A DNA stretch of 46,513 nucleotides from Bacteroidota bacterium (GTDB lineage Bacteria; Bacteroidota; Bacteroidia; Cytophagales; Cyclobacteriaceae): positions 1-46,513 of the forward strand of contig JAJRQT010000180.1 in the NCBI GenBank assembly GCA_024280115.1. Reading direction: 5' to 3'. The notes below the pieces were generated by a model that worked only from the letters and a program-made list of their open reading frames with translations, ran no database searches and was not told the origin of the DNA. The translations under genes and the position numbers were made by a program. Of this stretch, positions 32,991-41,597 are shown piece by piece. The first letter of the stretch is position 1. Each line of letters starts with the position of its first letter.

Positions 32991-34093
32991 ATGTTGCTAT
33001 TTGCGTACCATCAGAGGGAAACCCTCCCGAAACATTTATAAATAATCATATAGGAAAATTGCCTTTCAATATAACGGTTATCTATGGAGGATATTTGCCT
33101 TTTATTACAAAGGGAGTACAGGAGAGTACATTGTTGAAATTGTGGTTTAGGGTTTTAAATTTTGTAAGAGGAAATAAGGATAATTATTTAAATCTATATC
33201 AGGGGTATCAATTAAAGAAAATATTCCAATACAAAAGAATTGATGCTGTTATCGCCGAGTATTTAATAGTTGGTGGTTATATAGCTGAAATATGTAAAAA
33301 AAGTGACATTCCATTAATCGCCATTGCATTAGGTTTTGATATAAGTGTTCATTGTGTAATAAATGACAATTTGATTAGATATAAATTCTTGTTTAAATAT
33401 TGTTCAGCCATCGTAGTTGTATCGAATCATATGCGAAAAAGGCTTCATGATTTAGGGTGTAATGATAATAAGATTGTTTATTCACCGGCGGGGCCTGATG
33501 ATTTATTTTTCAAACTAACACCAGCTTTTAAAAAAAAGCAAATTTTTGCATTGGGTAGATTTGTCAATAAAAAGGCACCTCACTTAGCTATACTTGCATT
33601 TTATTATGTATTAAAAAAAGATTCAAACGCTCGTTTGATTTATGGTGGTGATGGACCATTATTAGAGGTTTGTGATGATTTGGTTAATGCTTTGGGTATT
33701 GCGAAGCAAGTAAATTTTATTGGAGTGATTTCTCAAGAGCAACAACGGAATATATTAGAAGAAAGTACCTTGTTTGTACAGCATTCAAAAGTAGCTTATG
33801 ATGGAAATAGTGAAGGTACACCTGTATCAATACTTGAAGCTTGTGCAGCAGGTTTGCCTGTTGTATCAACTTTTCATGCAGGTATTCCTGAGGTTATTGA
33901 AAATAAGGTTACTGGTTACCTCGTTGCAGAGGGTGATGTAAATGGAATGTCTGAATATATATTAAAACTATTAGGGGATACTGATTTGGCACAAAATATG
34001 GGATCTGCTGGAAAACAGTATATAGCTAAAAATTTCTCCTTAAATCATCATATTGAATTAATCACTGGATTGCTTAAGAAATTACAGGATTAA
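32987..34093 (+). CDS. GT4-family glycosyltransferase
   Basis: A 368-residue GT-B enzyme with a start like that of WcaL/AmsK-type transferases (CVPSEGNPPETFINNHIGKL). The donor domain holds IFALGRFVNKKAPHLAILAF, LIYGGDGPL, and the E-x7-E segment SEGTPVSILEACAAGLPVV followed by STFHAGIPEVI. Its ATG shares four bases with the previous stop. The donor sugar is unknown. The next 183 bp hold only a short protein-like frame. Confidence 0.92.
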   Translation: MNVAICVPSEGNPPETFINNHIGKLPFNITVIYGGYLPFITKGVQESTLLKLWFRVLNFVRGNKDNYLNLYQGYQLKKIFQYKRIDAVIAEYLIVGGYIAEICKKSDIPLIAIALGFDISVHCVINDNLIRYKFLFKYCSAIVVVSNHMRKRLHDLGCNDNKIVYSPAGPDDLFFKLTPAFKKKQIFALGRFVNKKAPHLAILAFYYVLKKDSNARLIYGGDGPLLEVCDDLVNALGIAKQVNFIGVISQEQQRNILEESTLFVQHSKVAYDGNSEGTPVSILEACAAGLPVVSTFHAGIPEVIENKVTGYLVAEGDVNGMSEYILKLLGDTDLAQNMGSAGKQYIAKNFSLNHHIELITGLLKKLQD

Positions 34094-34213
34094 TGTTTCA
34101 ATGTTATTAATGAAAAAGTATTACATAAAAAAGTATATGATGCAATAGAAACGGGAATTGTCGCAATTGAGTTAATGGAATATAATAAATTAAAAAATGG
34201 TACAAAATGGTAA
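34094..34213 (+). other. Short protein-like stretch after the GT4 gene
   Basis: In the same frame as the preceding gene, after its stop, about 40 codons read protein-like text (HKKVYDAIETGIVAIELMEY) and end at 34211. No usable start codon context. Perhaps a remnant of a lost gene. Confidence 0.25.
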
Positions 34214-34276
34214 TATCCGAAATATGAAAAATTTCAGTAGAAGTAAACACGTACTCTATCCAATTATCAATCGTTA

Positions 34277-35347
34277 ATGCGATCAGATAAATTTACCACC
34301 TTGAGTCCTCAACCCTTAGTTTCAATAATCATCCCCTCCTTTAACCGAGCTTCTTTAATTGGAGAAACCTTAGATTCGGTGCTCGCCCAGACCTATCACA
34401 ATTGGGAATGTATTGTTGTGGATGATGGCAGTACTGATGTTACAGTTAAAGTGATTAAGTCTTATATAGAAGTTAATAACAGAATTAGTTTTTTTAAACG
34501 GGATATTGAACCAAAAGGGGCTTCAACTTGCAGAAATATAGGAATAAGAAAATCAACAGGTGATTTTATCATGTTTTTGGATAGTGATGATCTGCTAGCT
34601 GAGTTCTGCATTGATCAAAGACTTAAAATATTACTTAAGAAAATAGATTATGATTTTGTGGTTGGCCATGGATTGACTTTTAATATTAAACCATATGATA
34701 GTGATATTTACATTTCAACATTCCGTAGTCAGGATATTCATGAAACTGTATTTTCATTTTTAAATATTGATATTCCATGGATTACACTTAATCCTTTGTA
34801 CCGAAGACAAAGTTTAATTGGAAAGGATATTTCCTGGGATCCAAAAATTAAAGGTTATCAAGATATTCAGTTTCATTTACTTGCTATTTCAAGGGGATTA
34901 AAATTTTATTTCTTTAATGCTCGACCGGATTGTTTCTGGAGAAAAGGAGAATACAACAACATAGGTAATTCAGTTAAAAGTATAATTAATCTTGATTCTC
35001 ATCTTTATTTAGCAACAATACTTATATCATATGTTAAAGAATTAAACTTTTACAACTCAACAACAATAGGTTTAATAAACAAATTTTTATTTGACTTATA
35101 TTATAAAAGTCTCAAGGAAAATGAATTTATAAAAGCAAAAAAGGTCACAGAATATCTCCAAAAGGGAAAATTGGTAAATAATTTTAATGTCTATATTCTT
35201 AAATTATTGATATCCATATTTAGTATTACCAATAACAAGCATCTTAAACATTTGTTTTTTAGTTTTTATTTTAGAGCAGTGTATCATCGAGTTGTTCCAA
35301 AATCTCCTAACAAGTATTTTTTAAAGAAAATGGAAAATGCAGAGTAA
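34277..35347 (+). CDS. GT2-family glycosyltransferase
   Basis: A 356-residue GT-A enzyme: VSIIIPSFNRASLIGETLDS, CIVVDDGSTDVTVKVI, GASTCRNIGIRKSTGD and the metal region MFLDSDDLLAE. The C-terminal ~130 residues are helical and basic. ATG 34277 lies shortly after an in-frame break, 183 bp from the previous gene. Specificity unknown. Confidence 0.9.
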   Translation: MRSDKFTTLSPQPLVSIIIPSFNRASLIGETLDSVLAQTYHNWECIVVDDGSTDVTVKVIKSYIEVNNRISFFKRDIEPKGASTCRNIGIRKSTGDFIMFLDSDDLLAEFCIDQRLKILLKKIDYDFVVGHGLTFNIKPYDSDIYISTFRSQDIHETVFSFLNIDIPWITLNPLYRRQSLIGKDISWDPKIKGYQDIQFHLLAISRGLKFYFFNARPDCFWRKGEYNNIGNSVKSIINLDSHLYLATILISYVKELNFYNSTTIGLINKFLFDLYYKSLKENEFIKAKKVTEYLQKGKLVNNFNVYILKLLISIFSITNNKHLKHLFFSFYFRAVYHRVVPKSPNKYFLKKMENAE

Positions 35348-35426
35348 TTTTTTTTATCTATCAAAGAGTGAAAATGCTTTTAGGTCGGATCGTGAATATT
35401 TTTCTTTACATATGTAACTATAAAGC

Positions 35427-36221
35427 ATGATGATCTCCATTATCACTGTTTGTTACAATGCAAAAAAATTAATTGAACAAACAATACTTAGTGTAATCAA
35501 CCAGGATTATGACGAAAAAGAATTTATAATAATTGATGGGGCTTCTACAGATGGCACGCTTGAAATAATTAAAAAATATAGAAATCGTATTGACCATTTT
35601 ATCTCGGAGAAAGATAATGGCATTTACCATGCAATGAATAAAGGAATCCAGCGCGCCAAAGGATCATTCATTTGCTTTATAAATGCGGGAGATGTTTTTT
35701 TTTCGGCGCAGACATTGAGTTTGATAGCACAGAAGTTAAATCCGAATTATAGTATAGTTTTTGGAGAATCCATTGCGTATGATTACAAGGCTGGCTCCGG
35801 TCATTTTATGAATAGTGTTTTTAATGATCATATGGATTCATTGACACTTTTTACTTCACCAATAAATCATCAATCCATATTTTTCAATCGAGAGGAGACA
35901 ATCAAATTGGGGAACTATGATTTACAGTATTCAATTTATGCTGATTATGACTTGACACTCAGGTTACATTTTAATTCTAATCTTCCTTTTTACAGAATCG
36001 AAAATATTGTTTCAATATACGGGAAAGGTGGTTTGTCGGATGAAAAGTATGAGACCCAGGGTAAAAAAGAGATAAACAGTGTACTGTTAAAAAATTATAG
36101 TCAAAACTATCACTGGTTAAGATCCATTATGTTTAAAAGACAATGCTTGTTTATTACAAGACGACTTATCAATATCAGGTTTATCAGGAATTACCTATTG
36201 AAAATAATTGAGAAGAAATAA
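35427..36221 (+). CDS. GT2-family glycosyltransferase (WcaE-like)
   Basis: A 264-residue GT-A enzyme: ISIITVCYNAKKLIEQTILS, IIIDGASTDGTLEII, EKDNGIYHAMNKGIQRAKG and the metal region FINAGDVFF, in which DxD is replaced by AGD. That replacement is common in the WcaE-like group. The start is one of two adjacent ATGs (35427 or 35430). About 80 bp separate it from the previous gene. Specificity unknown. Confidence 0.9.
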   Translation: MMISIITVCYNAKKLIEQTILSVINQDYDEKEFIIIDGASTDGTLEIIKKYRNRIDHFISEKDNGIYHAMNKGIQRAKGSFICFINAGDVFFSAQTLSLIAQKLNPNYSIVFGESIAYDYKAGSGHFMNSVFNDHMDSLTLFTSPINHQSIFFNREETIKLGNYDLQYSIYADYDLTLRLHFNSNLPFYRIENIVSIYGKGGLSDEKYETQGKKEINSVLLKNYSQNYHWLRSIMFKRQCLFITRRLINIRFIRNYLLKIIEKK

Positions 36222-36279
36222 AATAATATGGTTGTATGAAATGCTGTTGGTAAGGATCATAAAAAAAAGATTATCACCA

Positions 36280-36425
36280 TTTTGAGTACCAGGGATTTAG
36301 GATTTTTAATCGAGCCTTGGCCCGACAAAACAGCGGGGGGAGTGATGGCACTGAGCGCGGAAGCATTGTTTTGTCTTGATTTTTCTTTGGTTCGATTCTT
36401 TTCATCAAAGGAAAAGAAATGAACA
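36280..36425 (-). repeat. Dispersed intergenic repeat (KTMLPRSVPSLPP type)
   Basis: On the minus strand the stretch reads like the spurious peptide KNQDKTMLPRSVPSLPP, which I recall from many Bacteroidota annotations as a repeat-derived false gene. It fills the gap between a GT2 and the GT61 gene. No real gene is present. Confidence 0.5.
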
Positions 36426-36459
36426 ATCCACAAAGTATTGAACTCATGGGCATGTTTTT

Positions 36460-37722
36460 GTGGATTATGTTAGCCTCTCTTTGAATCAAACCATAACTTA
36501 TGGTATATCTTATCCCGCATTAAATTATGTTCAAGTGCATATTAAAATACAGTTACCCAGACAAAAGCATATAGCGTCAATAATATTCCAGGTCAAACGA
36601 TTCTTGGTTAGATTCATTCAGGTTTTTGGAATTGTTTCAAAAACTCGAATCGCACCGGTAAGAATTGCAAAAGTTAAAGAACTTGCCTCAAAGAACAAGG
36701 TTGAAAAAAAAGAATTATCACCCTCGAGAAATAAAAATGAGCAATCACCCTTTTGCTTTGGCAAGCTAGACGATCAGTTTAAAGAAAAACTAACCTGGCA
36801 AGTACCCGAAAGATTTAATACTAAATTCTCTAATGCCAGAGTTTGGGGTACAAGAGGTGCAGTAATAACAAAAGATAATGAACTTGTCTTTGATTTAAGC
36901 CGGGAGTTCAAAGTAGATAGACCAATTGAGCATACAATTTATGCTACAATTTTATTAGAAAAAGTTAGGTATTACTCCGGTAGCACAGCAGTCCTGGCAT
37001 CTGCAGGGGCCAACGTATATTTTCACTGGTTGTTCGATATACTTCCAAGAATTGGGATTCTTGAAGAGGGAGGAATTATTGATAAAGTTGATAACTTTAT
37101 TCTTGGCTACACAGGTTTAATTTTTCAGCAGGAAACCCTTGGATTATTAGGCATTGAAGAAGATAAGATCATTGCAAGCACAAATAACTGGAAATTTCAT
37201 GTTGAGTGTGAACAGCTTTATGTACCATCCTTATTCTCAACACATGATATGGTATCGGATTTTCAGACTTCTTTTTTAAGGAACAAATTTCTGACAAAAC
37301 GTAAAATACCTTCTAAAAAGGAGCGGATTTACATCAGTCGGCAGTCCTCTATAGGTAGAAAAATAGGAAATGAAGAAGAATTTTTAAGCGTTCTGCATAA
37401 GTATGATATTATGACATACCAGCTTGAAAATCTAACTTTTAGAGAGCAAATTGAATTATTCAGCAATGCGGAAATTATTATTGGATCTCATGGAAGTGGT
37501 TTTTCTAATATTGTTTTTTGCGAACCCGGAACTAAAGTAATTGATCTATTCCCAAAGAGTTTTATCAATCCATGTTTCTGGTCAATTGCTAATAATGTGG
37601 AACTTCATTATACTTATATTTTAACAGATAACATTAAGAATAATAACAATCCCCAACATGATGATATTTATATTACCTCGGAACAGATGGGTTTTATTGA
37701 GCAAGTTTTATCATTAAATTGA
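36460..37722 (+). CDS. GT61-family glycosyltransferase (DUF563)
   Basis: A 420-residue frame from GTG 36460. The family part begins near residue 95. Visible signatures are YFHWLFDILPRIG (187-199), RIYISRQSSIGRKIGNEEEF (289-308), GSHGSGFSN (342-350) and FCEPGTKVIDLFP (353-365). GT61 enzymes include plant xylan and animal O-GlcNAc transferases and many bacterial capsule proteins. The first ~25 codons lie next to a repeat, so the true start may be GTG 36535 or TTG 36604. A strong hairpin follows at 37759. Confidence 0.85.
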   Translation: MDYVSLSLNQTITYGISYPALNYVQVHIKIQLPRQKHIASIIFQVKRFLVRFIQVFGIVSKTRIAPVRIAKVKELASKNKVEKKELSPSRNKNEQSPFCFGKLDDQFKEKLTWQVPERFNTKFSNARVWGTRGAVITKDNELVFDLSREFKVDRPIEHTIYATILLEKVRYYSGSTAVLASAGANVYFHWLFDILPRIGILEEGGIIDKVDNFILGYTGLIFQQETLGLLGIEEDKIIASTNNWKFHVECEQLYVPSLFSTHDMVSDFQTSFLRNKFLTKRKIPSKKERIYISRQSSIGRKIGNEEEFLSVLHKYDIMTYQLENLTFREQIELFSNAEIIIGSHGSGFSNIVFCEPGTKVIDLFPKSFINPCFWSIANNVELHYTYILTDNIKNNNNPQHDDIYITSEQMGFIEQVLSLN

Positions 37723-37758
37723 TGCCTATCGATAAATTATGGAGATTAACTGTCGATC

Positions 37759-37793
37759 AATTCATTCCCCCTTTGGAAAAGGGGGAATGAATT
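37759..37793 (+). terminator. Strong hairpin after the GT61 gene
   Basis: AATTCATTCCCCCTTT, loop GGA, then its exact reverse complement: a 16-bp perfect stem, 37 bp after the GT61 stop. Only a few T follow, so termination efficiency is uncertain. A relative of its core lies near 46150. Confidence 0.6.
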
Positions 37794-37958
37794 TAAAAGG
37801 CCGGGAAATAATTGATAGTCACTCCCTCAGAGTCATCATTTATGGGATTTTGAGGAAACCGGATACCACTCTCCCCTCTGGGGTGGAACTTTTTGATTTG
37901 TAACCAATCAATGAGGAGCAGATTTTTCAACTCGGTCTAAATCGGTGATGCCAATGCC

Positions 37959-37998
37959 TCGGTCTGCGTCCCCCTCCTTCGGTAGGCCCACAGACCGA
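37959..37998. repeat. Imperfect palindrome, TCGGTCTGTG family
   Basis: TCGGTCTGCG pairs with CACAGACCGA (9 of 10). A related element lies at 10113-10151. Confidence 0.6.
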
Positions 37999-38076
37999 AT
38001 AAATGGCATAAGAGAACCTGATTACAGCAGGAATGCGTATCATAGTAAAAAATTTATATCAAAATAATACACTTTT

Positions 38077-39162
38077 ATGATTCCGGTAAATAAACCATTT
38101 CTACCCCCTCAGGACGAGTACGGAGATTATATTAAATCTATATGGGAAAGAAACTGGCTGACGAATAATGGTCCACTTGTCAATGAGTTAGAATTGAAAC
38201 TCAAGGACTACCTGGGTTTAGACCATCTTTTGTTTACATCTAATGGTACTGTTGCACTTCAAATTGCTTTGAAAGCCTTGGATATCAAAGGAGAAGTCAT
38301 TACTACCCCGTTTACTTATGTTGCGACTACAACGAGCATAATTTGGGAAGGATGCACTCCTGTTTTTGTTGACATAGATCAGGACACATGGAATATAGAT
38401 CCATCAAAAATTGAACAGGCCATTACAAAAAATACAACTGCCATAGCAGCCACTCATGTTTTTGGAAATCCTTGTGATATCAGGGCCATAAAGGAAATTG
38501 CTGAAAAGTACAATTTGAAAGTAATATACGATGCGGCACATTGTTTTGGTGTAGATCATAATGAAGAGTCCATACTAATTCAGGGCGATATTAGCATCAT
38601 TAGTTTTCATGCTACTAAACTTTTTCATACAGTTGAGGGAGGAGCAGTAGTCACCAAAGACCCTGTATTACTTAAAAAGATGTCGTATCTGAGAAATTTT
38701 GGGCATGATGGCCCATGGAAATTTAATGGTATTGGCATCAATGGTAAAAACTCGGAATTTCATGCGGGGATGGGCCTATGTAATCTAAAATATGTTGATG
38801 AAATATTGGATAAGCGCAAGCAGGACTGTTCGTATTACGATAAGTGGTTATTGAACAAAGGTCTTACCAAACAAATAATTGCTGACAATACGAATTATAA
38901 TTATGCCTATTATCCAATTGTATTTCCAGATGAAAAGGTGACCTTGAAGGTATTGGATCAATTAGAGGTTAATAATATATTTCCAAGGAGATACTTTTAC
39001 CCTGCCCTTCACAAGCTAGATTATGTAAGTCGTGAATATAATTTACCGATTACTGAACGCGTGGCCGGCAGCATATTATGTTTGCCGCTATACTTCGATT
39101 TGAGTAGAGAAGAAATAGATATGGTTACGCGTATAATCCTTCGAACATTGAGATATGAATAA
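38077..39162 (+). CDS. vioA: dTDP-4-amino-4,6-dideoxyglucose transaminase (VioA type)
   Basis: A 361-residue PLP-dependent DegT/DnrJ/EryC1 aminotransferase. It opens MIPVNKPFLPPQDEY and has WLTNNGPLV (27-35), GEVITTPFTYVATTTSI, Asp152 in YDAAHCFGVD and the Schiff-base Lys181 in SFHATKLFHT, all close to VioA, which makes dTDP-Qui4N from dTDP-4-keto-6-deoxyglucose. The next gene, overlapping by 8 bp, encodes a VioF-type N-formyltransferase, as in known Qui4NFo pathways. It is clearly different from the WecE-type enzyme at 23057. The stereochemistry of the product is inferred from family. Confidence 0.85.
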   Translation: MIPVNKPFLPPQDEYGDYIKSIWERNWLTNNGPLVNELELKLKDYLGLDHLLFTSNGTVALQIALKALDIKGEVITTPFTYVATTTSIIWEGCTPVFVDIDQDTWNIDPSKIEQAITKNTTAIAATHVFGNPCDIRAIKEIAEKYNLKVIYDAAHCFGVDHNEESILIQGDISIISFHATKLFHTVEGGAVVTKDPVLLKKMSYLRNFGHDGPWKFNGIGINGKNSEFHAGMGLCNLKYVDEILDKRKQDCSYYDKWLLNKGLTKQIIADNTNYNYAYYPIVFPDEKVTLKVLDQLEVNNIFPRRYFYPALHKLDYVSREYNLPITERVAGSILCLPLYFDLSREEIDMVTRIILRTLRYE

Positions 39163-39904
39163 AAACATACTTGTTATATCAGACAATTCCTATTTGTTAA
39201 AAGCTTTCATCAATGTGGTCGGGGAGCTAGCTATAAATGAGCAAAACCATGTTCGATATGTACATACCATACATTGTGAAAATGAAATGTTTCGGGATGT
39301 GCCTGAAGTTTATAAAAATGAGCCAATAGACGTTAAAAAAGAATACGATAAAATTATTGATGAAAAGTGGGATATTATTTTTTCAGTGCATTGTAAACAG
39401 TTGTTTCCATCAAAATTGGTCAATTCTATTAGGTGTATAAATATTCATCCGGGTTACAATCCATATAACCGGGGATGGTTTCCGCAGGTTTTTTCGATAC
39501 TCAATGGTTATCCATTGGGAGCGACCATCCATTTGATCGATGAAGCTTTGGATCATGGGCAGATCATTGATCAAAAGCTTATTAACTTAGAATTCTGGGA
39601 TACTTCGTTGACTGCTTATAATAAAATTCTTGAAGTTGAGATTGAATTATTAAGAAAAAATATTTTGAACATTATCTCCGGGAATATTGTATCAAAGCAT
39701 CCTATGGAAGAGGGAAACCTAAACCTTAAAAATGATTTTAACAAACTATGTAAAATTGACTTGAATCAAGAGGGAACTTTTGGCCAGTTTTATGATTTGC
39801 TAAGAGCGCTCACACATGGGTCATTTAAGAATGCTTATTTTATTGATGAGGCATCAGGAAAAAAAGTCAATATCAGTATTAATATTGAAGTAGATGAGCA
39901 ATAA
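39155..39904 (+). CDS. vioF: dTDP-4-amino-4,6-dideoxyglucose N-formyltransferase (VioF type)
   Basis: A 249-residue formyl-THF-dependent sugar N-formyltransferase. It opens NILVISDNSYLLKAF. The catalytic triad is complete: Asn96 and His98 in INIHPGYNPYNRGWFPQVFS and Asp133 in ALDHGQII. The WDTSLTAYNKILEVE helix and the FYDLLRALTHGSFKNAYF segment in the C-terminal part are characteristic of the VioF/WlaRD/FdtF sugar formyltransferases. It would turn dTDP-Qui4N into dTDP-Qui4NFo in the cytoplasm. It overlaps the vioA-like gene by 8 bp and the next glycosyltransferase by 11 bp, which may be the matching transferase. Confidence 0.9.
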   Translation: MNKNILVISDNSYLLKAFINVVGELAINEQNHVRYVHTIHCENEMFRDVPEVYKNEPIDVKKEYDKIIDEKWDIIFSVHCKQLFPSKLVNSIRCINIHPGYNPYNRGWFPQVFSILNGYPLGATIHLIDEALDHGQIIDQKLINLEFWDTSLTAYNKILEVEIELLRKNILNIISGNIVSKHPMEEGNLNLKNDFNKLCKIDLNQEGTFGQFYDLLRALTHGSFKNAYFIDEASGKKVNISINIEVDEQ

Positions 39905-40778
39905 TATTCTCGTAAGTATATGGATGCTTACCTACAATCATGAACAATACCTTGAGCAGGCATTGGAAAGCATTCTTATGCAGAAAAGAGATTTTGATCT
40001 CGAAATCGTCATAGGTGATGATTTGTCAACAGATAATACAAGAAACCTTATCAGGTCATATGCAGAAAGGTATCCAAAAATTATTAAACCAATATTGCGG
40101 GATGTAAATATTGGTATTGCCAAAAACTTTGCCGATACATGGTTTAATTGCAAGGGGAAGTACATCGCTCTTCTGGAGGGGGATGATTACTGGACTGATT
40201 CTAAAAAGTTGCAAAAGCAGATCAATTTTTTAGAAGCAAATCCTGAATATACTGCATGTTATACTAAAGCAAAAGAAATTAATGAGCTTACCAACCGGGT
40301 CAAAATAACCAATGAAGATGATAATGATGCAACCGGTTTGAAAGAATTATTATCGGGTGGCTGGTTTATGAGAACAGGATCTATTGTTGCAAGGAATAAT
40401 TTGTTTGATGAATTTCCAGACTTTTTCTACAGGTATGGTTCGACAGATTTTTTTTTGCATCTGCTAATAGCTAAAAACGGACCCATTAAATTCATTGATG
40501 AAGTCACCAATGTTTACAGAAGACATGAAGGGGGTATCACACAGGATTTTCAGTCAAAGCAAATAAAGTTCAATAAAAATAAAATAGAATTATTAAGGGA
40601 AGTTGACCTTTATTTTGATAAAAAATTTACAAGCGATATCAGTAAACTTGTGAGAAAATTAAATAACTCAACTGCTGTTCAGTTTTACAGTAAAAAAAAC
40701 TACATACAAACATGTTTATATTTTATAAAAGGAGATCTTTTTCAATATCTGAAACATAGAAAAAAGGCAATTCATTGA
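39894..40778 (+). CDS. GT2-family glycosyltransferase
   Basis: A 294-residue GT-A enzyme: VSIWMLTYNHEQYLEQALES, IVIGDDLSTDNTRNLI, GIAKNFADTWFNCKGKY and the metal region LLEGDDYWTDSKKLQKQ. The GDDYWTDSKKLQKQ end is typical of a large group in O-antigen loci. Its start lies inside vioF, so it belongs to the Qui4NFo module and is the best candidate for the transferase using that sugar. It is the last gene before the 750-bp repeat region. Confidence 0.9.
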   Translation: MSNNILVSIWMLTYNHEQYLEQALESILMQKRDFDLEIVIGDDLSTDNTRNLIRSYAERYPKIIKPILRDVNIGIAKNFADTWFNCKGKYIALLEGDDYWTDSKKLQKQINFLEANPEYTACYTKAKEINELTNRVKITNEDDNDATGLKELLSGGWFMRTGSIVARNNLFDEFPDFFYRYGSTDFFLHLLIAKNGPIKFIDEVTNVYRRHEGGITQDFQSKQIKFNKNKIELLREVDLYFDKKFTSDISKLVRKLNNSTAVQFYSKKNYIQTCLYFIKGDLFQYLKHRKKAIH

Positions 40779-40801
40779 ATGTTAGAAAATGACCCTCTGG
40801 C

Positions 40802-41044
40802 TCAACCCCACTGGTGCAAGTCATGCCTTCGGCAGATAAATCTGTGACTTGTGACTAAACCAATGGAATACAGAGTTTTCAACTCGGTCAAAAATGGTAA
40901 ATGTTTTGATTTATCGGATGTTAAATGCAGTTATCATCCATTCAAAACCTTTATTGGTCGTAGGTTTAGCCCTCCTTCGGCGGACATGCGTAGTGATCCT
41001 ACGATCAAGAACTAATGTTGAAGTTGCAGGAATTCCATTCGTCA
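40802..41044 (+). repeat. Direct repeat, copy 1 (offset 279 bp)
   Basis: Matches 41100-41323 with an offset of 279 bp over the best-kept part (CAGAGTTTTCAACTCGGTC at 40871 and 41150; AGTGATCCTACGATCAAGAA at 40992 and 41271). No gene is present; open frames here cross the repeats. Confidence 0.85.
40813..40855. repeat. Expanded GGCGCAAG-type hairpin
   Basis: Arms GGTGCAAGTC and GACTTGTGAC with a loop that contains a further small palindrome (GCCTTCGGC). The simple version lies at 41113-41135, so the loop looks like an insertion. Confidence 0.5.
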
Positions 41045-41099
41045 AATTAGGTCGTAGCGGACGCTACAACCAGTACACGGGTTGTAGGTTAAGCTTTGC

Positions 41100-41323
41100 G
41101 GTCCCCACCATTGGCGCAAGTCTGCGACTTGTGACTAAAAAATGGAAAGCAGAGTTTTCAACTCGGTCATAAATGGCAAATGTTCCAATTTATCGGATGT
41201 TAAATGCAGTTATCATCCATTCAAAACCTTTATTGGTCCTAGGTTTAGACCTCCTTTGGCGGAGAGGTGCAGTGATCCTACGATCAAGAACTAATGTTGA
41301 AGCTGCAGGAATTCCATTCGTTA
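41100..41323 (+). repeat. Direct repeat, copy 2
   Basis: Second copy of 40802-41044. Its right flank is interrupted by a MITE-like element; the GTCGTAGCGGACGCTACAAC block that follows copy 1 at 41051 reappears beyond the element at 41513. Confidence 0.85.
41113..41135. repeat. Hairpin of the GGCGCAAG family
   Basis: GGCGCAAGTC-TGC-GACTTGTGAC. Same family as 14441, 17062 and 40813. Confidence 0.55.
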
Positions 41324-41327
41324 ATTA

Positions 41328-41504
41328 GAGTCTGTCCATAAAGTCCGCTATCTGCGTTACGCTTGCTCTCAAAATGGTCATTTACGAAATGTAAATTCAC
41401 ATTTTTCGAGCTGCGCAAGCCCTTGTCCGCCGTACTTCGTACTAAGGAAGGCGAGGCTTGATAGCAAACTTTCTGAATCAGACAAAGGGTTTATAGACAG
41501 GCTC
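41328..41504. mobile_element. 177-bp MITE-like element with 6-bp target duplication
   Basis: Terminal inverted repeats GAGTCTGTCCATAAA (41328-41342) and, reversed from the right end, GAGCCTGTCTATAAA (13 of 15). They are flanked by TAATTA on both sides (41322-41327 and 41505-41510). The uninterrupted first repeat copy has only one AATTA at this place. The element is non-coding. The inner part has inverted segments (TACGCTTGC, GCGCAAGCC and others). It must be moved by a transposase encoded elsewhere. Confidence 0.8.
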
Positions 41505-41597
41505 TAATTAAGGTCGTAGCGGACGCTACAACAAGTGAAAGCAATCCAGCACCACAGCATTAAACAATTTATTCTATATTTTGAACTATTTATTACC

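Larger units (their letters stand above)
37723..38076. other. Intergenic gap with hairpin and palindrome
   Basis: 354 bp without a gene. It holds a 16-bp perfect hairpin (37759-37793), a short piece (TTTTTCAACTCGGTC, 37924) shared with the repeats at 40876 and 41155, and the palindrome at 37959-37998. The last ~70 bp could hold a promoter for the vioA-like gene. Confidence 0.5.

Noticed and set aside
36274..36489. 71-codon minus-strand frame
   Set aside because: Its text (KTMLPRSVPSLPP) is a recurrent repeat-derived false protein in Bacteroidota, as far as I recall.
40894..41172. 92-codon frame
   Set aside because: It spans the direct repeats and has no protein-like pattern.
40802..41327. 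CRISPR array
   Set aside because: Only two long diverged repeats, no short regular repeats with unique spacers, and no cas genes.
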